Of a stretch of DNA of 64,000 bases, positions 1 to 11,638 are shown in pieces. The DNA comes from Cryobacterium tagatosivorans (GTDB lineage Bacteria > Actinomycetota > Actinomycetes > Actinomycetales > Microbacteriaceae). Made by a program: the position numbers and the translations under genes. Each line of letters opens with the position of its first letter. Position 1 is the stretch's first letter. The notes below the pieces were generated by a model that saw nothing but the letters and a program-made list of their open reading frames with translations, had not been told where the DNA came from and made no database searches. Where the stretch lies: positions 43,047-107,046 of the forward strand of contig NZ_SOEZ01000076.1 of NCBI RefSeq assembly GCF_004402215.1, in the 5' to 3' direction.

Positions 1-477
1 GTCGGCGGTGAGGCCGCCGATGTCGAGGCCGCCCGGCCGGTGCTCGAGGCGGTCGGGAGCACCATCGTGCACGTGGGACCGTCCGGCTCCGGCCAGACCG
101 TCAAGGCCGCGAACCAGCTGATCGTCGCCGGCACCATCCAGCTCGTCGCCGAGGCGCTCGTCTTCCTCGAGGCGCACGAGGTCGACACCGAATCGGCCAT
201 CAGGGTGCTCGCCGGCGGACTGGCCGGCAACCGCATCCTCGACCGGAAGGCCGCCGCGATGGCCGCCCGCACGTTCGAGCCGGGTTTCCGCGTCGACCTG
301 CACCACAAGGACCTCGGCATCGTCACCGCCGCCGCCCGCGAGGCCGGCGTCGCGATCCCGCTCGGCGCCATGACCGCCCAGCTGATGGGGGCGCTCCGCG
401 CGCAGGGCCACGGCTCGCTGGACCACTCGGCGCTCCTGCTGCTCGTCGAGCAGCTGTCCGGCCGCTCGCGCGACTGA
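1..477 (+). CDS. glxR: 2-hydroxy-3-oxopropionate (tartronate semialdehyde) reductase, 3' end only
   Basis: The frame is open from the first base, so only the C-terminal ~158 residues are present; the start lies outside the window. They match the all-alpha C-terminal domain of the beta-hydroxyacid dehydrogenase family. The stretch [12 protein letters not shown] carries the family's catalytic lysine, and [21 protein letters not shown] is the usual substrate-side helix. The enzyme reduces tartronate semialdehyde to D-glycerate with NAD(P)H in the cytosol. The next genes are gcl and glycerate kinase, the two enzymes acting just before and after it, which supports tartronate semialdehyde over 3-hydroxyisobutyrate as substrate. 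The 94-bp gap to gcl holds degenerate CGCCAGC-type repeats. Confidence 0.85.
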   Translation, partial: VGGEAADVEAARPVLEAVGSTIVHVGPSGSGQTVKAANQLIVAGTIQLVAEALVFLEAHEVDTESAIRVLAGGLAGNRILDRKAAAMAARTFEPGFRVDLHHKDLGIVTAAAREAGVAIPLGAMTAQLMGALRAQGHGSLDHSALLLLVEQLSGRSRD

Positions 478-484
478 CCCACGG

Positions 485-523
485 CGCCAGCCGCCTCCGC
501 CAGCGCTAGCCGCCACCGCCAGG
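485..523 (+). repeat. degenerate 13-bp tandem repeat just after the glxR stop
   Basis: Three imperfect 13-bp units beginning CGCCA start 8 bp after the glxR stop codon. This is the weakest of several tandem repeats found at gene 3' ends in this window. Confidence 0.4.
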
Positions 524-571
524 CAGCACCGCCATCCCGCACGTCCAGGAACCGGAACCACAAGGAGAATC

Positions 572-2359
<1,788 letters not shown>

Positions 2360-2361
2360 TC

Positions 2362-3495
2362 GTGCGGATCGTGCTCGCTCCGGACAAGTTCAAGGGCTCG
2401 CTGGGCGCCCCCGACGTCGCCGCCTTCCTCGAGGCCGGCCTGCACTCGGTCGACCCGGACCTCGTCGTCGACCGGGTGCCGGTGGCCGACGGCGGCGAGG
2501 GAACCCTCGACGCGGCCGTCGGCTCCGGGTTCACCCGCCAGGTCGCCACCGTGACCGGGCCGACCGGCCTGCCGCTGCAGGCGGCCTACGCCGTACGGGG
2601 CCGGGAGGCCGTGATCGAGCTGGCCACGGCATCCGGGCTCGCCGCGCTGCCGGGCGGCGTGACGGATGCCCTCCGTGCGACGAGCCGCGGCACCGGCGAA
2701 CTCATCGCCGCCGCCCTGGCCCGAGGCTGCACGCATATCATCGTCGGCATCGGCGGCAGCGCCGGCACCGACGGCGGGGCCGGCCTGCTCTCCGGCCTGG
2801 GCGCCGGGATGCTCGGCGACACCGGGACCGTCCTCCCCGACGGCGGCGGCTCCCTTACGGGACTGGCGAAGGTCGACCTGACCGGCCTCGACCCGCGGCT
2901 CGCCGCCGCCCGGATCACGCTCGCCAGCGACGTGGACAATCCCCTCCTCGGCCCGACCGGTGCCGCCGCCGTCTTCGCACCCCAGAAAGGCGCCGGGCCC
3001 GGCGAGGTCGAGCTGCTCGAGTCGGCGCTGCGGAACTTCGCGCGGGTCCTGGCCGCCGAAATCGGCGCGGTCGCCCTGACCGCCACCGAGGCGCCCGGCT
3101 CCGGGGCCGCCGGCGGGGTCGGCTACGCCGTGCTGGCCGTGCTCGGCGGGGAACGCCGCGCGGGCATCGACGTCGTGCTCGAGTTCTCCGGCCTGCACAC
3201 GCGCGTGGACGGGGCGGACCTGGTGATCACGGGAGAAGGATGCCTCGACCACCAGAGCCTCGGCGGCAAGGCCCCCGTGGGTGTGGCCCGGGCCGCGGCC
3301 CGGGCCGGCGTTCCCACGATCGCCGTCTGCGGCCAGACCACGCTCACGCCGGACCAACTCAGCGACGCGGGCTTCGACCAGACCTATGCGCTGACCGACC
3401 TGGAACCGGACACCGCCAGGTGCATGAGCGAGCCCGGCGCCCTGCTCACGCGCATCGGGGCGCTCATCGCCACGAGACTGGGCTACGACGGCTAG
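2362..3495 (+). CDS. glxK: glycerate kinase, GarK/GlxK (type 1) family
   Basis: Phosphorylates D-glycerate, in this family normally giving 2-phosphoglycerate, so that glyoxylate carbon enters lower glycolysis. The 377-aa protein opens with RIVLAPDKFKGSLGAPDV, the family signature, and carries the glycine-rich segments GIGGSAGTDGGAGLL and TGEGCLDHQSLGGKAPVGVA. A GTG start lies 2 bp after the gcl stop, so the two genes are almost certainly co-transcribed and coupled. Together with glxR and gcl it completes the glyoxylate-to-glycolysis route. Confidence 0.93.
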   Translation: MRIVLAPDKFKGSLGAPDVAAFLEAGLHSVDPDLVVDRVPVADGGEGTLDAAVGSGFTRQVATVTGPTGLPLQAAYAVRGREAVIELATASGLAALPGGVTDALRATSRGTGELIAAALARGCTHIIVGIGGSAGTDGGAGLLSGLGAGMLGDTGTVLPDGGGSLTGLAKVDLTGLDPRLAAARITLASDVDNPLLGPTGAAAVFAPQKGAGPGEVELLESALRNFARVLAAEIGAVALTATEAPGSGAAGGVGYAVLAVLGGERRAGIDVVLEFSGLHTRVDGADLVITGEGCLDHQSLGGKAPVGVARAAARAGVPTIAVCGQTTLTPDQLSDAGFDQTYALTDLEPDTARCMSEPGALLTRIGALIATRLGYDG

Positions 3496-3538
3496 CTCGC
3501 CGCCACCACAACTTTTCGCTCGAAACAAGGGAGTTTCC

Positions 3539-6475
3539 GTGACTACTACACCTGATCTGCTGGGCAGCGCGCTGCCGCACGGCGCAGCGCCGGATGGCGC
3601 GCGCGGCGCCGACACGCTCGGTGCCGACGTGCTCGGCGACGACGTGCTCGCCTCGCTCCACGCGGCCGTGGCCGATCCCGCCCGGGTGAAGACCCGCGCC
3701 CTCGACCGCCACGCCAACGCCCACGACGCCTCGCACTTCCTCCTGGTCCCCCGCGCGGTCGTGGTCGCCCGCGACGCCGGCGAGGTGGGCCGGCTGCTGC
3801 AGGCAAGCGCGGCCCAGGGCATCCCGCTCACCTTCCGCTCCGGCGGCACCAGCCTGAGCGGCCAGGCGATCTCCGACGGGGTGCTGGTGGACGTCCGCCG
3901 CCACTTCAAGCAGATCGAGGTGCTCGACGGCGGCGACCGCGTGCGGGTGCAGCCCGGCGTCATCGTACGGGCGCTCAACGCCCGGCTGGCGAAGTACGGC
4001 CGCAAGTTCGGCCCCGACCCGGCCAGCGAATCCGCCGCCACCATCGGCGGCGTCGTGGCCAACAACTCCTCCGGCATGGCCTGCGGCACGGTGGACAACG
4101 CCTACCAGACCCTCGAATCGGTGACCGTCGTGCTGCCGAGCGGCACCGTCGTCGACACCGGGGCGGCGGATGCCGACGAGCGGCTGCGCGAGCGGGAGCC
4201 GGACCTCTACGACGGGCTGCTACGGCTCGCGAAGCGAACCCGCGAGAACCCGGCATCCGTCGCCACCATCAGGCAGCAGTACTCGATGAAGAACACGATG
4301 GGCTACGGGGTGAACTCCCTGCTGGACTACGAGCGGCCGGCGGACATCCTGGCGCACCTGATCGTGGGCAGCGAGGGGACCCTGGGGTTCGTGGCCGAGG
4401 CGGTCTTCCGCACGGTGCCGCGACTGCCGCACGTGACGACCGCCCTGCTGATCTTCCCCGGCCTGGAGCCGGCCACCGCCGCGCTGCCGGCGCTGGTGGC
4501 GACCGGCGCGGCGACCCTCGAGCTGATGGACGCGCTCTCGCTCAAGGTGGGGCAGGAGATGCCCGGCACGCCCGACATCGTGCGCGACCTCGTCGTCGAG
4601 GAGCACGCCGCGCTCCTGGTGGAGTACCACGCCGAATCGCCCGAACGCCTCGCCGAACTGCTGCGGACCGGGCTCGAGGTCGTGGACGGCCTGGGGCTCA
4701 CCCTGCCGGCCGACTTCACGACGGACGCCGCGATTCGCGGCCAGCTCTGGCACCTGCGCAAGGGGATCATCCCGGCGGTGGGCGGCACGCGTCCGCAGGG
4801 CACGAACGCGCTGCTCGAGGACATCGCCGTGCCGGTGCCGGCGCTGGCGCGCACCTGCGTGGCACTCATGAGCCTCTTCGACAAGTACGAGTACCAGAAC
4901 GGCATGATCTTCGGCCATGCCAAAGACGGCAACGTGCACTTCATGCTCATCGACGACTTCGCCAGCCCCGCGGGCACGGCCCGCTTCAGCGCGTTCACCG
5001 AGGACCTCGTCGAGCTGGTGCTGCGCGAGGGCGGCTCGCTCAAGGCCGAGCACGGCACCGGCCGGGTGATGGCGCCGTATGTGCGCCCGCAGTTCGGCGA
5101 CGAACTCTACGACGTGATGTGCCGGATCAAGCTGCTCTTCGACCCGACCGGCATGCTCAACCCCGGCGTGCTCATCAACCCCGACCCCGAGGCGCACCTG
5201 AAGGACCTCAAGGCGGTGCCCGCGGTGGCCGCCGAAGTCGACCGCTGCACCGAGTGCGGCTGGTGCGAGCCGGTCTGCCCGAGCCGGGACCTGACGCTGA
5301 CCCCGCGGCAGCGGATCGTCAGCCTGCGCGCCATCGAACAGGCCCGGCAGGACGGAAACCTCGCCCTCGTCGCCGAGATGGAGAAGGACTACGAGTACGA
5401 CGCCGTGCAGACCTGCGCCGTCGACGGCATGTGCCAGACCGCCTGCCCGGTGAACATCAACACCGGCAGCCTGGTCAAGAGGCTCCGCGAAGACGCCGCC
5501 GGCCCGGTAGACAAGGGCATCTGGAACGTCGCGGCGAAGAGCTGGGGCGCTGTCACGAGCGGCGCGGGCCTGGCGCTGAGCGTGGTGAAGCATGTGCCGG
5601 CCGGGGTGCTCGCCGGGCCGAACAAGCTGGCGCGCAAGGTGCTGGGCGCGGATGCCGTGCCGTTGTACTCCGCGGAGCTCCCCGGCGGCGGCGGCAAACG
5701 CAGGCGCCCGGCCCCGGCCGGCGCGGCGCAGGCCGTGTACTTCCCCGCCTGCGTGCAGACGATGTTCGGCCCGGCGGGTGATGCCACCCCCGGGGTGCAG
5801 CTCAGCTTCGAGCAGCTCTGCGAGCGGGCCGGGATCACCCTGCTGGTGCCGCCGACCATCGACTCGCTCTGCTGCGGCACGCCCTGGTCGTCCAAGGGCC
5901 TGGTCGACGGGCAGGCCTCCATGCGGCGCAAGACCCTGGCCGCGCTGCACGCCGCGACCAACGACGGCGAGCTGACCATCATCTGCGACGCCTCCTCCTG
6001 CACCGAAGGGCTGCGGCAGACCATCGAGAGCGACCCGAGTGTCAACCGCCTGCGGGTCGTGGACGCGGTCGAGTTCGCGGCCACGAGCATCCTTCCGCAG
6101 TTGCCCGAGTACGAGAAGATCGAGTCGCTCGCGCTGCACCCGACCTGTTCCTCGACCCGGATGGGCATCAATGCGGCCCTGGACACCCTCGCCTCGGGCG
6201 TGGCCGTGAAGGTTCAGGTGCCGGAGAACTGGGGATGCTGCGGCTTCGCCGGCGACCGCGGCCTGCTGCACCCCGAACTCACCGAATCCGCCACCCGGGC
6301 GCAGGCGGCCGACGTCGTCGCCATGGGCGCCGCGGCGTTCGCCTCCTGCAACCGCACCTGCGAGCTCGGGATGACCCGGGCCACCGGCAAGGACTACCGC
6401 CACGTGCTCGAACTGCTCGAGGAGGTGACCCGGCCCTCGCCCTCGCCAGAAAAGGCGGACCCCTCGAGTCACTAA
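3539..6475 (+). CDS. fused FAD-linked and Fe-S 2-hydroxyacid oxidase (glycolate oxidase or D-lactate dehydrogenase)
   Basis: A 978-aa single-chain fusion of a GlcD-type flavoprotein with a GlcF-type Fe-S/CCG module. Residues ~75-250 form the PCMH-type FAD domain (PLTFRSGGTSLSGQA, IGGVVANNSSGM). The FAD-oxidase C domain follows, with FGHAKDGNVHF and LKAEHGTGR. Two ferredoxin-like clusters follow (CTECGWCEPVCPS and CAVDGMCQTACP), then CCG-type heterodisulfide-reductase motifs (CCGTPWSSKG, WGCCGFAGDRG). The GTG start has AAGGGAG upstream. D-lactate dehydrogenases share this architecture, but the position between gcl/glxK and a lactate/glycolate permease makes glycolate oxidation to glyoxylate at least as likely. 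Electrons would go to the quinone pool at the membrane. Confidence 0.88.
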   Translation: MTTTPDLLGSALPHGAAPDGARGADTLGADVLGDDVLASLHAAVADPARVKTRALDRHANAHDASHFLLVPRAVVVARDAGEVGRLLQASAAQGIPLTFRSGGTSLSGQAISDGVLVDVRRHFKQIEVLDGGDRVRVQPGVIVRALNARLAKYGRKFGPDPASESAATIGGVVANNSSGMACGTVDNAYQTLESVTVVLPSGTVVDTGAADADERLREREPDLYDGLLRLAKRTRENPASVATIRQQYSMKNTMGYGVNSLLDYERPADILAHLIVGSEGTLGFVAEAVFRTVPRLPHVTTALLIFPGLEPATAALPALVATGAATLELMDALSLKVGQEMPGTPDIVRDLVVEEHAALLVEYHAESPERLAELLRTGLEVVDGLGLTLPADFTTDAAIRGQLWHLRKGIIPAVGGTRPQGTNALLEDIAVPVPALARTCVALMSLFDKYEYQNGMIFGHAKDGNVHFMLIDDFASPAGTARFSAFTEDLVELVLREGGSLKAEHGTGRVMAPYVRPQFGDELYDVMCRIKLLFDPTGMLNPGVLINPDPEAHLKDLKAVPAVAAEVDRCTECGWCEPVCPSRDLTLTPRQRIVSLRAIEQARQDGNLALVAEMEKDYEYDAVQTCAVDGMCQTACPVNINTGSLVKRLREDAAGPVDKGIWNVAAKSWGAVTSGAGLALSVVKHVPAGVLAGPNKLARKVLGADAVPLYSAELPGGGGKRRRPAPAGAAQAVYFPACVQTMFGPAGDATPGVQLSFEQLCERAGITLLVPPTIDSLCCGTPWSSKGLVDGQASMRRKTLAALHAATNDGELTIICDASSCTEGLRQTIESDPSVNRLRVVDAVEFAATSILPQLPEYEKIESLALHPTCSSTRMGINAALDTLASGVAVKVQVPENWGCCGFAGDRGLLHPELTESATRAQAADVVAMGAAAFASCNRTCELGMTRATGKDYRHVLELLEEVTRPSPSPEKADPSSH

Positions 6476-6527
6476 GCGCGCGCACCACGTCTTTCGTTCG
6501 ACAACATTCCAAAACAAAGGAGTTTTT

Positions 6528-8369
6528 GTGAATACCACCGATGTGCCTTTCCAGCAGATCATCGACCCGATCTTCGGGTCCCTGGTCTTCTCGGCGATCG
6601 TCGCCGTCCTCCCCCTCGTCCTTCTCTTCGTGCTGCTCGGGGTGTTCCGGGTGAAGGCGCCCAAGGCCGCCCTGGCCAGCCTCGTCCTGTCGATGGCCCT
6701 GGCCGTCATCGGCTGGCAGATGCCGTTCGCCCAGATGCTCAGCGCCACCGCGGCCGGAGCCGTCTTCGGGCTGATCCCGATCCTCTGGATCCTGGTCAAC
6801 GCGCTCTGGCTCTACAAGCTGACCGTCGCCACGCGCTGGTTCGAGGTGTTGGGTCGGGCGCTTGGCTCGATCACCAATGACCACCGGATCCTCGCCATCC
6901 TGATCGCCTTCTGTTTCGGCGCCCTGATGGAGGCCCTGGCCGGCTTCGGCGCGCCGGTCGCCATCTCCGCCGCGATGCTGATGACCGTCGGGATGAAGCC
7001 GATCAAGGCCGCGATGGCGTCCCTGCTGGCCAACACCGCGCCGGTCGCCTTCGGCGCCATGGCGGTGCCGATCACCGCGCTGAGCGGTGTGACGGGCCTG
7101 CCCGTGCACGACCTCTCCTCGATGGTCGGCCGGCAGACGCCGATCCTGGCGGTGATCGTGCCGCTGGTGCTCGTCTTCATCGTCGACGGCAAGCGCGGCC
7201 TCAAGCAGACCTGGCCGCTGGCCCTGGTGGCCGGCCTCGTCTTCGGCACCGCGCAGTTCATCGCCTCCAACTACCTGATCATGGAGCTCACCGACGTCAT
7301 CGCCGCCGTCGCCACCGTGCTCGCGATCCTGGTCATGCTGCGCTTCTGGAAGCCCAGCGAGGTCATCGGCGCGTCGCACGATGCCGCCGTGGATCTCGCG
7401 GAGGCCGAGGAGTCGCTGGTGGCCGTCGCCTCGAGGACTGCCGTCACTGGGGTCGGTGGGAGCAGCGCGGCGGGCGCCCGGGTTGGCTCGGGTGTTGGCT
7501 CGGGGGTTGGCTCCGGAGTTGGCTCCGGCGCCGGGCGCGGGGCCGCCTCGGGCGCGGGATCCGGCACCATCTACGGTGCGACATCCGGTGCGTCGGGAGC
7601 CATCCCGGTGAACACGCCCCGCCCGTCGGGCCCGGACATCTGGATGTCCATCGCGCCCTACCTGATCCTCACCGCGATCTTCGCGATCGCACAGATCCCG
7701 CCGGTCAAGGCGTGGTTCGCCGTCGTGGGCAGCGTCACCTTCCCGTGGCCCGGCCTGAACGTCATCGACCCGGCCGGCAACCCGATCGCGGCCCAGCTGT
7801 TCAAGCTGGACCACCTCAAGGCCACCGGCACCCTGCTGCTGCTCTCCGGCCTGATCACGATGGGCGTCTACAAGATCGGCGTCCGCCAGGGCCTGCGCAT
7901 CTATCAGGAGACCCTGATGCAGCTGCGCTGGACCATCGTCACGGTCACCGCCGTGCTCGCCCTGTCGTTCGTGATGAACCTGTCCGGCCAGGCCAGTACC
8001 CTCGGCGTCGCGCTCGCCTCGGCCGGCGGATTCTTCGCCCTGCTGTCCCCGCTGATCGGCTGGATCGGTGTGGCGCTGACCGGCTCCGACACCTCGTCCA
8101 ATTCGCTCTTCGGGCAGCTTCAGGTCAGCGCGGCCCACTCGACCGGCCTCTCGCCGGTGCTGATGGCGGCCGCGAATTCATCCGGCGGCGTGATCGGCAA
8201 GATGCTCTCCGTGCAGAACCTCGCGGTGGCCGCGGCGGCCATCGGGATGGAAGGCGCGGAGAGCACCCTGCTGCGCAAGCTGCTCGGCTGGAGCCTCGGG
8301 CTGCTCGCCTTCCTCACCGTGCTGATCCTGCTGCAGTCCACGCCCATCCTCGGCTGGATGGTTCCCTAA
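6528..8369 (+). CDS. lctP: L-lactate/glycolate permease, LctP family
   Basis: Polytopic inner-membrane permease of the lactate permease family, which imports L-lactate, D-lactate and glycolate with protons. Family sequence includes ALMEALAGFGAPVAISAAML and the C-terminal TGSDTSSNSLFG. GTG start with AAAGGAG upstream. At 613 aa it is longer than usual because residues ~300-365 are a Ser/Gly/Ala-rich insertion containing reiterated VGSG units, encoded by a TTGGCTCSGG-like repeat; this lies in a cytoplasmic loop position and is probably disordered. It follows the hydroxyacid oxidase by 52 bp, and both leaders share similar sequence, so the pair likely handles one substrate. Confidence 0.9.
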   Translation: MNTTDVPFQQIIDPIFGSLVFSAIVAVLPLVLLFVLLGVFRVKAPKAALASLVLSMALAVIGWQMPFAQMLSATAAGAVFGLIPILWILVNALWLYKLTVATRWFEVLGRALGSITNDHRILAILIAFCFGALMEALAGFGAPVAISAAMLMTVGMKPIKAAMASLLANTAPVAFGAMAVPITALSGVTGLPVHDLSSMVGRQTPILAVIVPLVLVFIVDGKRGLKQTWPLALVAGLVFGTAQFIASNYLIMELTDVIAAVATVLAILVMLRFWKPSEVIGASHDAAVDLAEAEESLVAVASRTAVTGVGGSSAAGARVGSGVGSGVGSGVGSGAGRGAASGAGSGTIYGATSGASGAIPVNTPRPSGPDIWMSIAPYLILTAIFAIAQIPPVKAWFAVVGSVTFPWPGLNVIDPAGNPIAAQLFKLDHLKATGTLLLLSGLITMGVYKIGVRQGLRIYQETLMQLRWTIVTVTAVLALSFVMNLSGQASTLGVALASAGGFFALLSPLIGWIGVALTGSDTSSNSLFGQLQVSAAHSTGLSPVLMAAANSSGGVIGKMLSVQNLAVAAAAIGMEGAESTLLRKLLGWSLGLLAFLTVLILLQSTPILGWMVP

Positions 8370-8381
8370 CCGGACGAGTGA

Positions 8382-8414
8382 GCGCGAGGGCCCCATCGGA
8401 CGGGGCCCTCGCGC
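8382..8414 (+). terminator. strong hairpin after lctP
   Basis: A perfect 13-bp GC-rich stem (GCGCGAGGGCCCC pairing with its complement at 8402-8414) with a 7-nt loop begins 12 bp after the lctP stop. There is no U-tract. It probably ends the glyoxylate operon. Confidence 0.75.
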
Positions 8415-8442
8415 CGGCACCTGCGCTGGCGGCGGCGGCGGC

Positions 8443-8517
8443 GGCGGTAACTCCCAGCCCAGACCCATCGCACACCCTTGGGGGCAACGGATGCCGCCAA
8501 GGCTGGGAGTTATCGCC
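8443..8517. terminator. long inverted repeat between convergent lctP and ldh
   Basis: GGCGGTAACTCCCAGCC at 8443-8459 pairs with GGCTGGGAGTTATCGCC at 8501-8517, 16 of 17 positions, enclosing a 41-nt loop. It lies between the ends of two convergent genes and could terminate both. A degraded half-copy (GGCTGGGACTTGTTGCCGCC) occurs at about 17018-17037. Confidence 0.55.
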
Positions 8518-8569
8518 TGCGCGCCCGATCTCGACGGAATCGATCTCCGAACCGATCGATCTCCCGGCG

Positions 8570-9523
8570 CTACGGCAGCAGCTTGAGCGACTCCTGGAGG
8601 GCCTCGGCGGAGCGGTGCAGCAGCGCCACCTCCACATCGTCCATCGGCACGTCGACGACCCGCTCGACGCCGCGGGCGCCCACGATCGAGGGCACACTGA
8701 GCGCGACGCCGTCGATGCCGCGGTATCCGTTCAGCACGCTCGACACCGGCAGGATCGCGCGCTCGTTGCGCAGCACGGCCTCGACGATGCGGGCGCCGGA
8801 GAGCCCGATCGCGTAGTTGGTCGCACCCTTGCCGGCGATGATCTTGTATGCGGCGTGGATGACGTCGTCGGTGAGGGCCTCGAGCCGCTCGCGCGGGAAG
8901 AGCCGGGTGCCGGATGCGTCGGTCCAGTCGCGCAGGGGGGTCTGGCCGATCGTCGCATCCGACCAGAGCGGGAACTCGCTGTCGCCGTGCTCGCCGACGA
9001 TCAGCGCGTGCACGTTCTGCGAGGCGATCCCGGCCGCCTCGGCGATCAGCCAGCGCAGCCGGGCCGAGTCCAGCACGGTGCCGGAGGAGAAGACGCGGCC
9101 GGGCGGCAGGTCCACGAGCCGCTGGGCGACGACGGTGAGCACGTCGCAGGGGTTCGTCACGAGGATGAACACGGCGTTCGGCGCCAGCTCGACCAGGCGC
9201 GGCATGAGCTTCTCGAGGATGCGCGCGTTGGTGCCGGCGAGGTCGAGGCGCGTCTGCCGCGGCTCCTGTTTGGCGCCCGCGGTGATGACCACGACATCTG
9301 AGCCGGCGACGAGGTCGATGTCGCTGCCGCCGCTGATCCGGGATGCCCCGGTGAACGGGGTGCCGTGCGCGAGGTCGAGCACCTCCGCCTCCGCCCGGGC
9401 CTGGTTGACGTCGTAGAGCACGACCCGCTGGGCAGAGTTGCGGATCAGCGCGGCGTAGGCGAGGGAGGAACCGACGCTGCCCGCGCCGATGACGGACAGT
9501 TTGGTCTCGCGCACGAAGGTCAT
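8570..9523 (-). CDS. ldh: L-lactate dehydrogenase
   Basis: NAD-dependent L-lactate dehydrogenase interconverting pyruvate and L-lactate in the cytosol. The 317-aa protein starts at [15 protein letters not shown], chosen because the Rossmann glycine motif GAGSVGS then sits where the family has it; reading further upstream adds about 100 unrelated residues. The substrate loop arginine region (EPRQTRLDL) and the catalytic histidine motif GEHGDSEFP are present. It is convergent with lctP and divergent from mscR, so it is its own transcription unit; proximity to a lactate permease fits lactate metabolism. Confidence 0.92.
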   Translation of the reverse strand: MTFVRETKLSVIGAGSVGSSLAYAALIRNSAQRVVLYDVNQARAEAEVLDLAHGTPFTGASRISGGSDIDLVAGSDVVVITAGAKQEPRQTRLDLAGTNARILEKLMPRLVELAPNAVFILVTNPCDVLTVVAQRLVDLPPGRVFSSGTVLDSARLRWLIAEAAGIASQNVHALIVGEHGDSEFPLWSDATIGQTPLRDWTDASGTRLFPRERLEALTDDVIHAAYKIIAGKGATNYAIGLSGARIVEAVLRNERAILPVSSVLNGYRGIDGVALSVPSIVGARGVERVVDVPMDDVEVALLHRSAEALQESLKLLP

Positions 9524-9674
9524 TGGTTCATTGTTGCGGGGCGCGGGCCTCTGCACGAGCCTCCCCCGCGGATGTCCCGGATGTCCCGGATGCATGGATG
9601 CCGGCCCGCCCCGCGCGATCGCGCAGGTGCCGGCCCGCCCCGTTCCGCTGATCCGCCGGCAACTGTTGCCAAAT

Positions 9675-9712
9675 CGGACATCTGTTGCCGGCACGCGGGC
9701 AACAGATGTCCG
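9675..9712. other. perfect 15-bp inverted repeat in the ldh-mscR divergent region
   Basis: CGGACATCTGTTGCC and its exact complement at 9698-9712 enclose an 8-nt loop. It lies between divergent genes, where a terminator is not expected, so it may be an operator, an attenuator-like structure or one of the window's dispersed hairpins. Just upstream, 9543-9640 holds short direct repeats (GGATGTCCC twice, GCCGGCCCGCCCCG twice). TAGTGT at 9759-9764 is a possible -10 for mscR. Confidence 0.5.
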
Positions 9713-9812
9713 TATGAGGAACAGAAGGCTGCCGGGGACCTCGCCCAGCGGGGTTGGGTAGTGTGAAGGGAATCCCACACGGTCCTGCCCGGGCCCCAAC
9801 CGGAGGAGTTTC

Positions 9813-10907
9813 ATGCCCATCACCGTTCAAGGCGTCATTGTTCGTTCGAAGGGTGCGCCGGTGGAACTCACCGACATCGTGATCCCCGACCCCGGACCCG
9901 GCGAGGTCATCGTCGACATCGAGACCTGCGGCGTCTGCCACACCGACTTCCACTACAAGGAGGGCGGCATCGGCGACGACTTCCCCTACCTCCTCGGCCA
10001 CGAGGCCGCCGGCCGGGTCAGCGTGCTCGGCGAGGGCGTCACGCACGTCGCCGTCGGCGACTTCGTAGTGCTCAACTGGCGCGCGGTCTGCGGCGACTGC
10101 CGCGCCTGCAAGCGCGCCGAGCCCTGGTACTGCTTCAACACGTCCAACGCAGGCCAGAAGATGACCCTCGCCGACGGCACCGAGCTCAGCCCGGCCCTCG
10201 GCATCGGCGCCTTCGCCGAGAAGACCCTCGTGCACGAGAAGCAGTGCACGAAGGTGAACGCGAGCGCCGACCCCGCGGCGGTCGGGCTCCTCGGCTGCGG
10301 CATCATGGCCGGCATCGGCGCGGCCATGAACACGGGCAACGTGAGCCACGGTGACTCGGTCGCCGTGATCGGATGCGGCGGCGTCGGCAACGCGGCCGTC
10401 GTCGGGTCGAAGCTGGCCGGGGCATCCGTCATCATCGCCATCGACCGCGACGCGAAGAAGCTGCACAAGGCCGAGCAGCTCGGCGCCACGCACACGATCG
10501 ACTCGTCGGGCCTCGACGAGGCGGGCGTGGTCGCCGCCGTGCAGGCGCTGACCGGCGGCTTCGGCGCGGATGTCGTCATCGACGCGGTCGGACGCCCAGA
10601 GACCTGGCGCCAGGCGTTCTACGCCCGCGACCTGGCCGGCACGGTCGTGCTGGTCGGCGTGCCGACGCCGGAGATGATGCTCGAGATCCCGCTGCTCGAC
10701 GTGTTCGGCCGCGGCGGATCGCTGAAGTCGTCCTGGTACGGCGACTGCCTGCCGGAGCGCGACTTCCCGATGCTCACCGACCTGTACCTGCAGGGCCGGC
10801 TGCCGCTCGAACAGTTCGTCAGCGAGCGGATCGGCATCGGCCACATCGAGGAGGCCTTCGAGAAGATGGCCCGCGGCGAGGTTCTGCGCTCGGTCGTGGT
10901 GCTCTGA
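9813..10907 (+). CDS. mscR: S-(hydroxymethyl)mycothiol dehydrogenase
   Basis: Zinc/NAD alcohol dehydrogenase of the mycothiol-dependent formaldehyde dehydrogenase group. It oxidises the adduct of formaldehyde with mycothiol, and its homologue MscR also reduces S-nitrosomycothiol. The 364-aa protein has the catalytic zinc ligands in CGVCHTD and GHEAAG, structural-zinc cysteines in [15 protein letters not shown], and the Rossmann motif [17 protein letters not shown] precedes the ATG. Its stop overlaps the start of the MBL-fold gene by one base, the same pairing seen for Rv2259/Rv2260 in mycobacteria. Presence of this gene implies mycothiol as the cell's thiol. Confidence 0.93.
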   Translation: MPITVQGVIVRSKGAPVELTDIVIPDPGPGEVIVDIETCGVCHTDFHYKEGGIGDDFPYLLGHEAAGRVSVLGEGVTHVAVGDFVVLNWRAVCGDCRACKRAEPWYCFNTSNAGQKMTLADGTELSPALGIGAFAEKTLVHEKQCTKVNASADPAAVGLLGCGIMAGIGAAMNTGNVSHGDSVAVIGCGGVGNAAVVGSKLAGASVIIAIDRDAKKLHKAEQLGATHTIDSSGLDEAGVVAAVQALTGGFGADVVIDAVGRPETWRQAFYARDLAGTVVLVGVPTPEMMLEIPLLDVFGRGGSLKSSWYGDCLPERDFPMLTDLYLQGRLPLEQFVSERIGIGHIEEAFEKMARGEVLRSVVVL

Positions 10908-11542
10908 TGGCCGCGCGGATCGAGCACCTCGTCACGTCGGGTACCTTCAGCCTCGACGGCGGCACCTGGCCCGTGGAGAACAACGTCTGGATCGTCGGTG
11001 ACGACGCCGAGTGCGTGGTGATCGACGCCGCCCACGACGCCGACGCCATCCTGGCCGCCGTCGGCGACCGGAAGCTCGTGGCCATCCTCTGCACGCACGC
11101 GCACGACGACCACATCGGCGCCGTCGGCGAGGTTCTGGCGGCGCGCGACGCGCCCGTCTATCTGCACCCGCGGGACGCGATGCTCTGGGATCCGATGTAC
11201 CCGGATGCCCCGCCTCGCCCGCTCGCAGGCGGCCAGCGGATCGCCGTGGCCGGCCTCGAGTTCGAGGTGCTGCACACCCCCGGGCACTCCCCCGGCGCGG
11301 TCTGCTTCTACGCGCCGGCGCTCGGCGCGTCCGGCACGCTGTTCAGCGGGGACACGCTGTTCCACGGCGGCCCGGGCGCGACCGGGCGCTCGTTCAGCGA
11401 CTTCCCGACGATCATCGAGTCGATCTCGAGCAAGCTGCTGACCCTGCCAGCGGACACCGTCGTGCTCACCGGACACGGCGAGTCGACGACGATCGGCGAC
11501 GAGGCCGGGCACCTCGAGGAGTGGATCGCCCGCGGCCACTAG
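10907..11542 (+). CDS. metallo-beta-lactamase-fold hydrolase partnered with MscR
   Basis: A 211-aa glyoxalase II-like protein. Metal ligands are visible in THAHDDHIG (HxHxDH), in HTPGHSPGA, in FSGDTLF, and in a final His in TGHGESTTIG. The ATG overlaps the mscR stop (TGATG), so the two are translationally coupled. In actinobacteria this neighbour of mscR is commonly an MBL protein; hydrolysis of the formylmycothiol product to formate and mycothiol is a reasonable inference but is not shown by the sequence itself. Confidence 0.85.
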   Translation: MAARIEHLVTSGTFSLDGGTWPVENNVWIVGDDAECVVIDAAHDADAILAAVGDRKLVAILCTHAHDDHIGAVGEVLAARDAPVYLHPRDAMLWDPMYPDAPPRPLAGGQRIAVAGLEFEVLHTPGHSPGAVCFYAPALGASGTLFSGDTLFHGGPGATGRSFSDFPTIIESISSKLLTLPADTVVLTGHGESTTIGDEAGHLEEWIARGH

Positions 11543-11545
11543 CGT

Positions 11546-11590
11546 GCCGCGCATCCACCGCCCGGCATCCACCGCCCGGCCTCCGTCGCG
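11546..11590 (+). repeat. 14-bp tandem repeat downstream of the MBL gene
   Basis: About three units of a CATCCACCGCCCGG-type repeat start within 10 bp of the stop codon at 11540-11542. The remainder of the 398-bp gap to gdh contains two large inverted repeats and no gene that I can support. Confidence 0.6.
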
Positions 11591-11638
11591 CCCCGGCGTC
11601 GTGCCCCGACGCGGGCCCCGCGCCCGGCCCGCCCCCGT

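Noticed and set aside
4220..8138. Long minus-strand frames opposite the hydroxyacid oxidase and lctP
   Set aside because: No homology-like motifs; the plus-strand products are certain.
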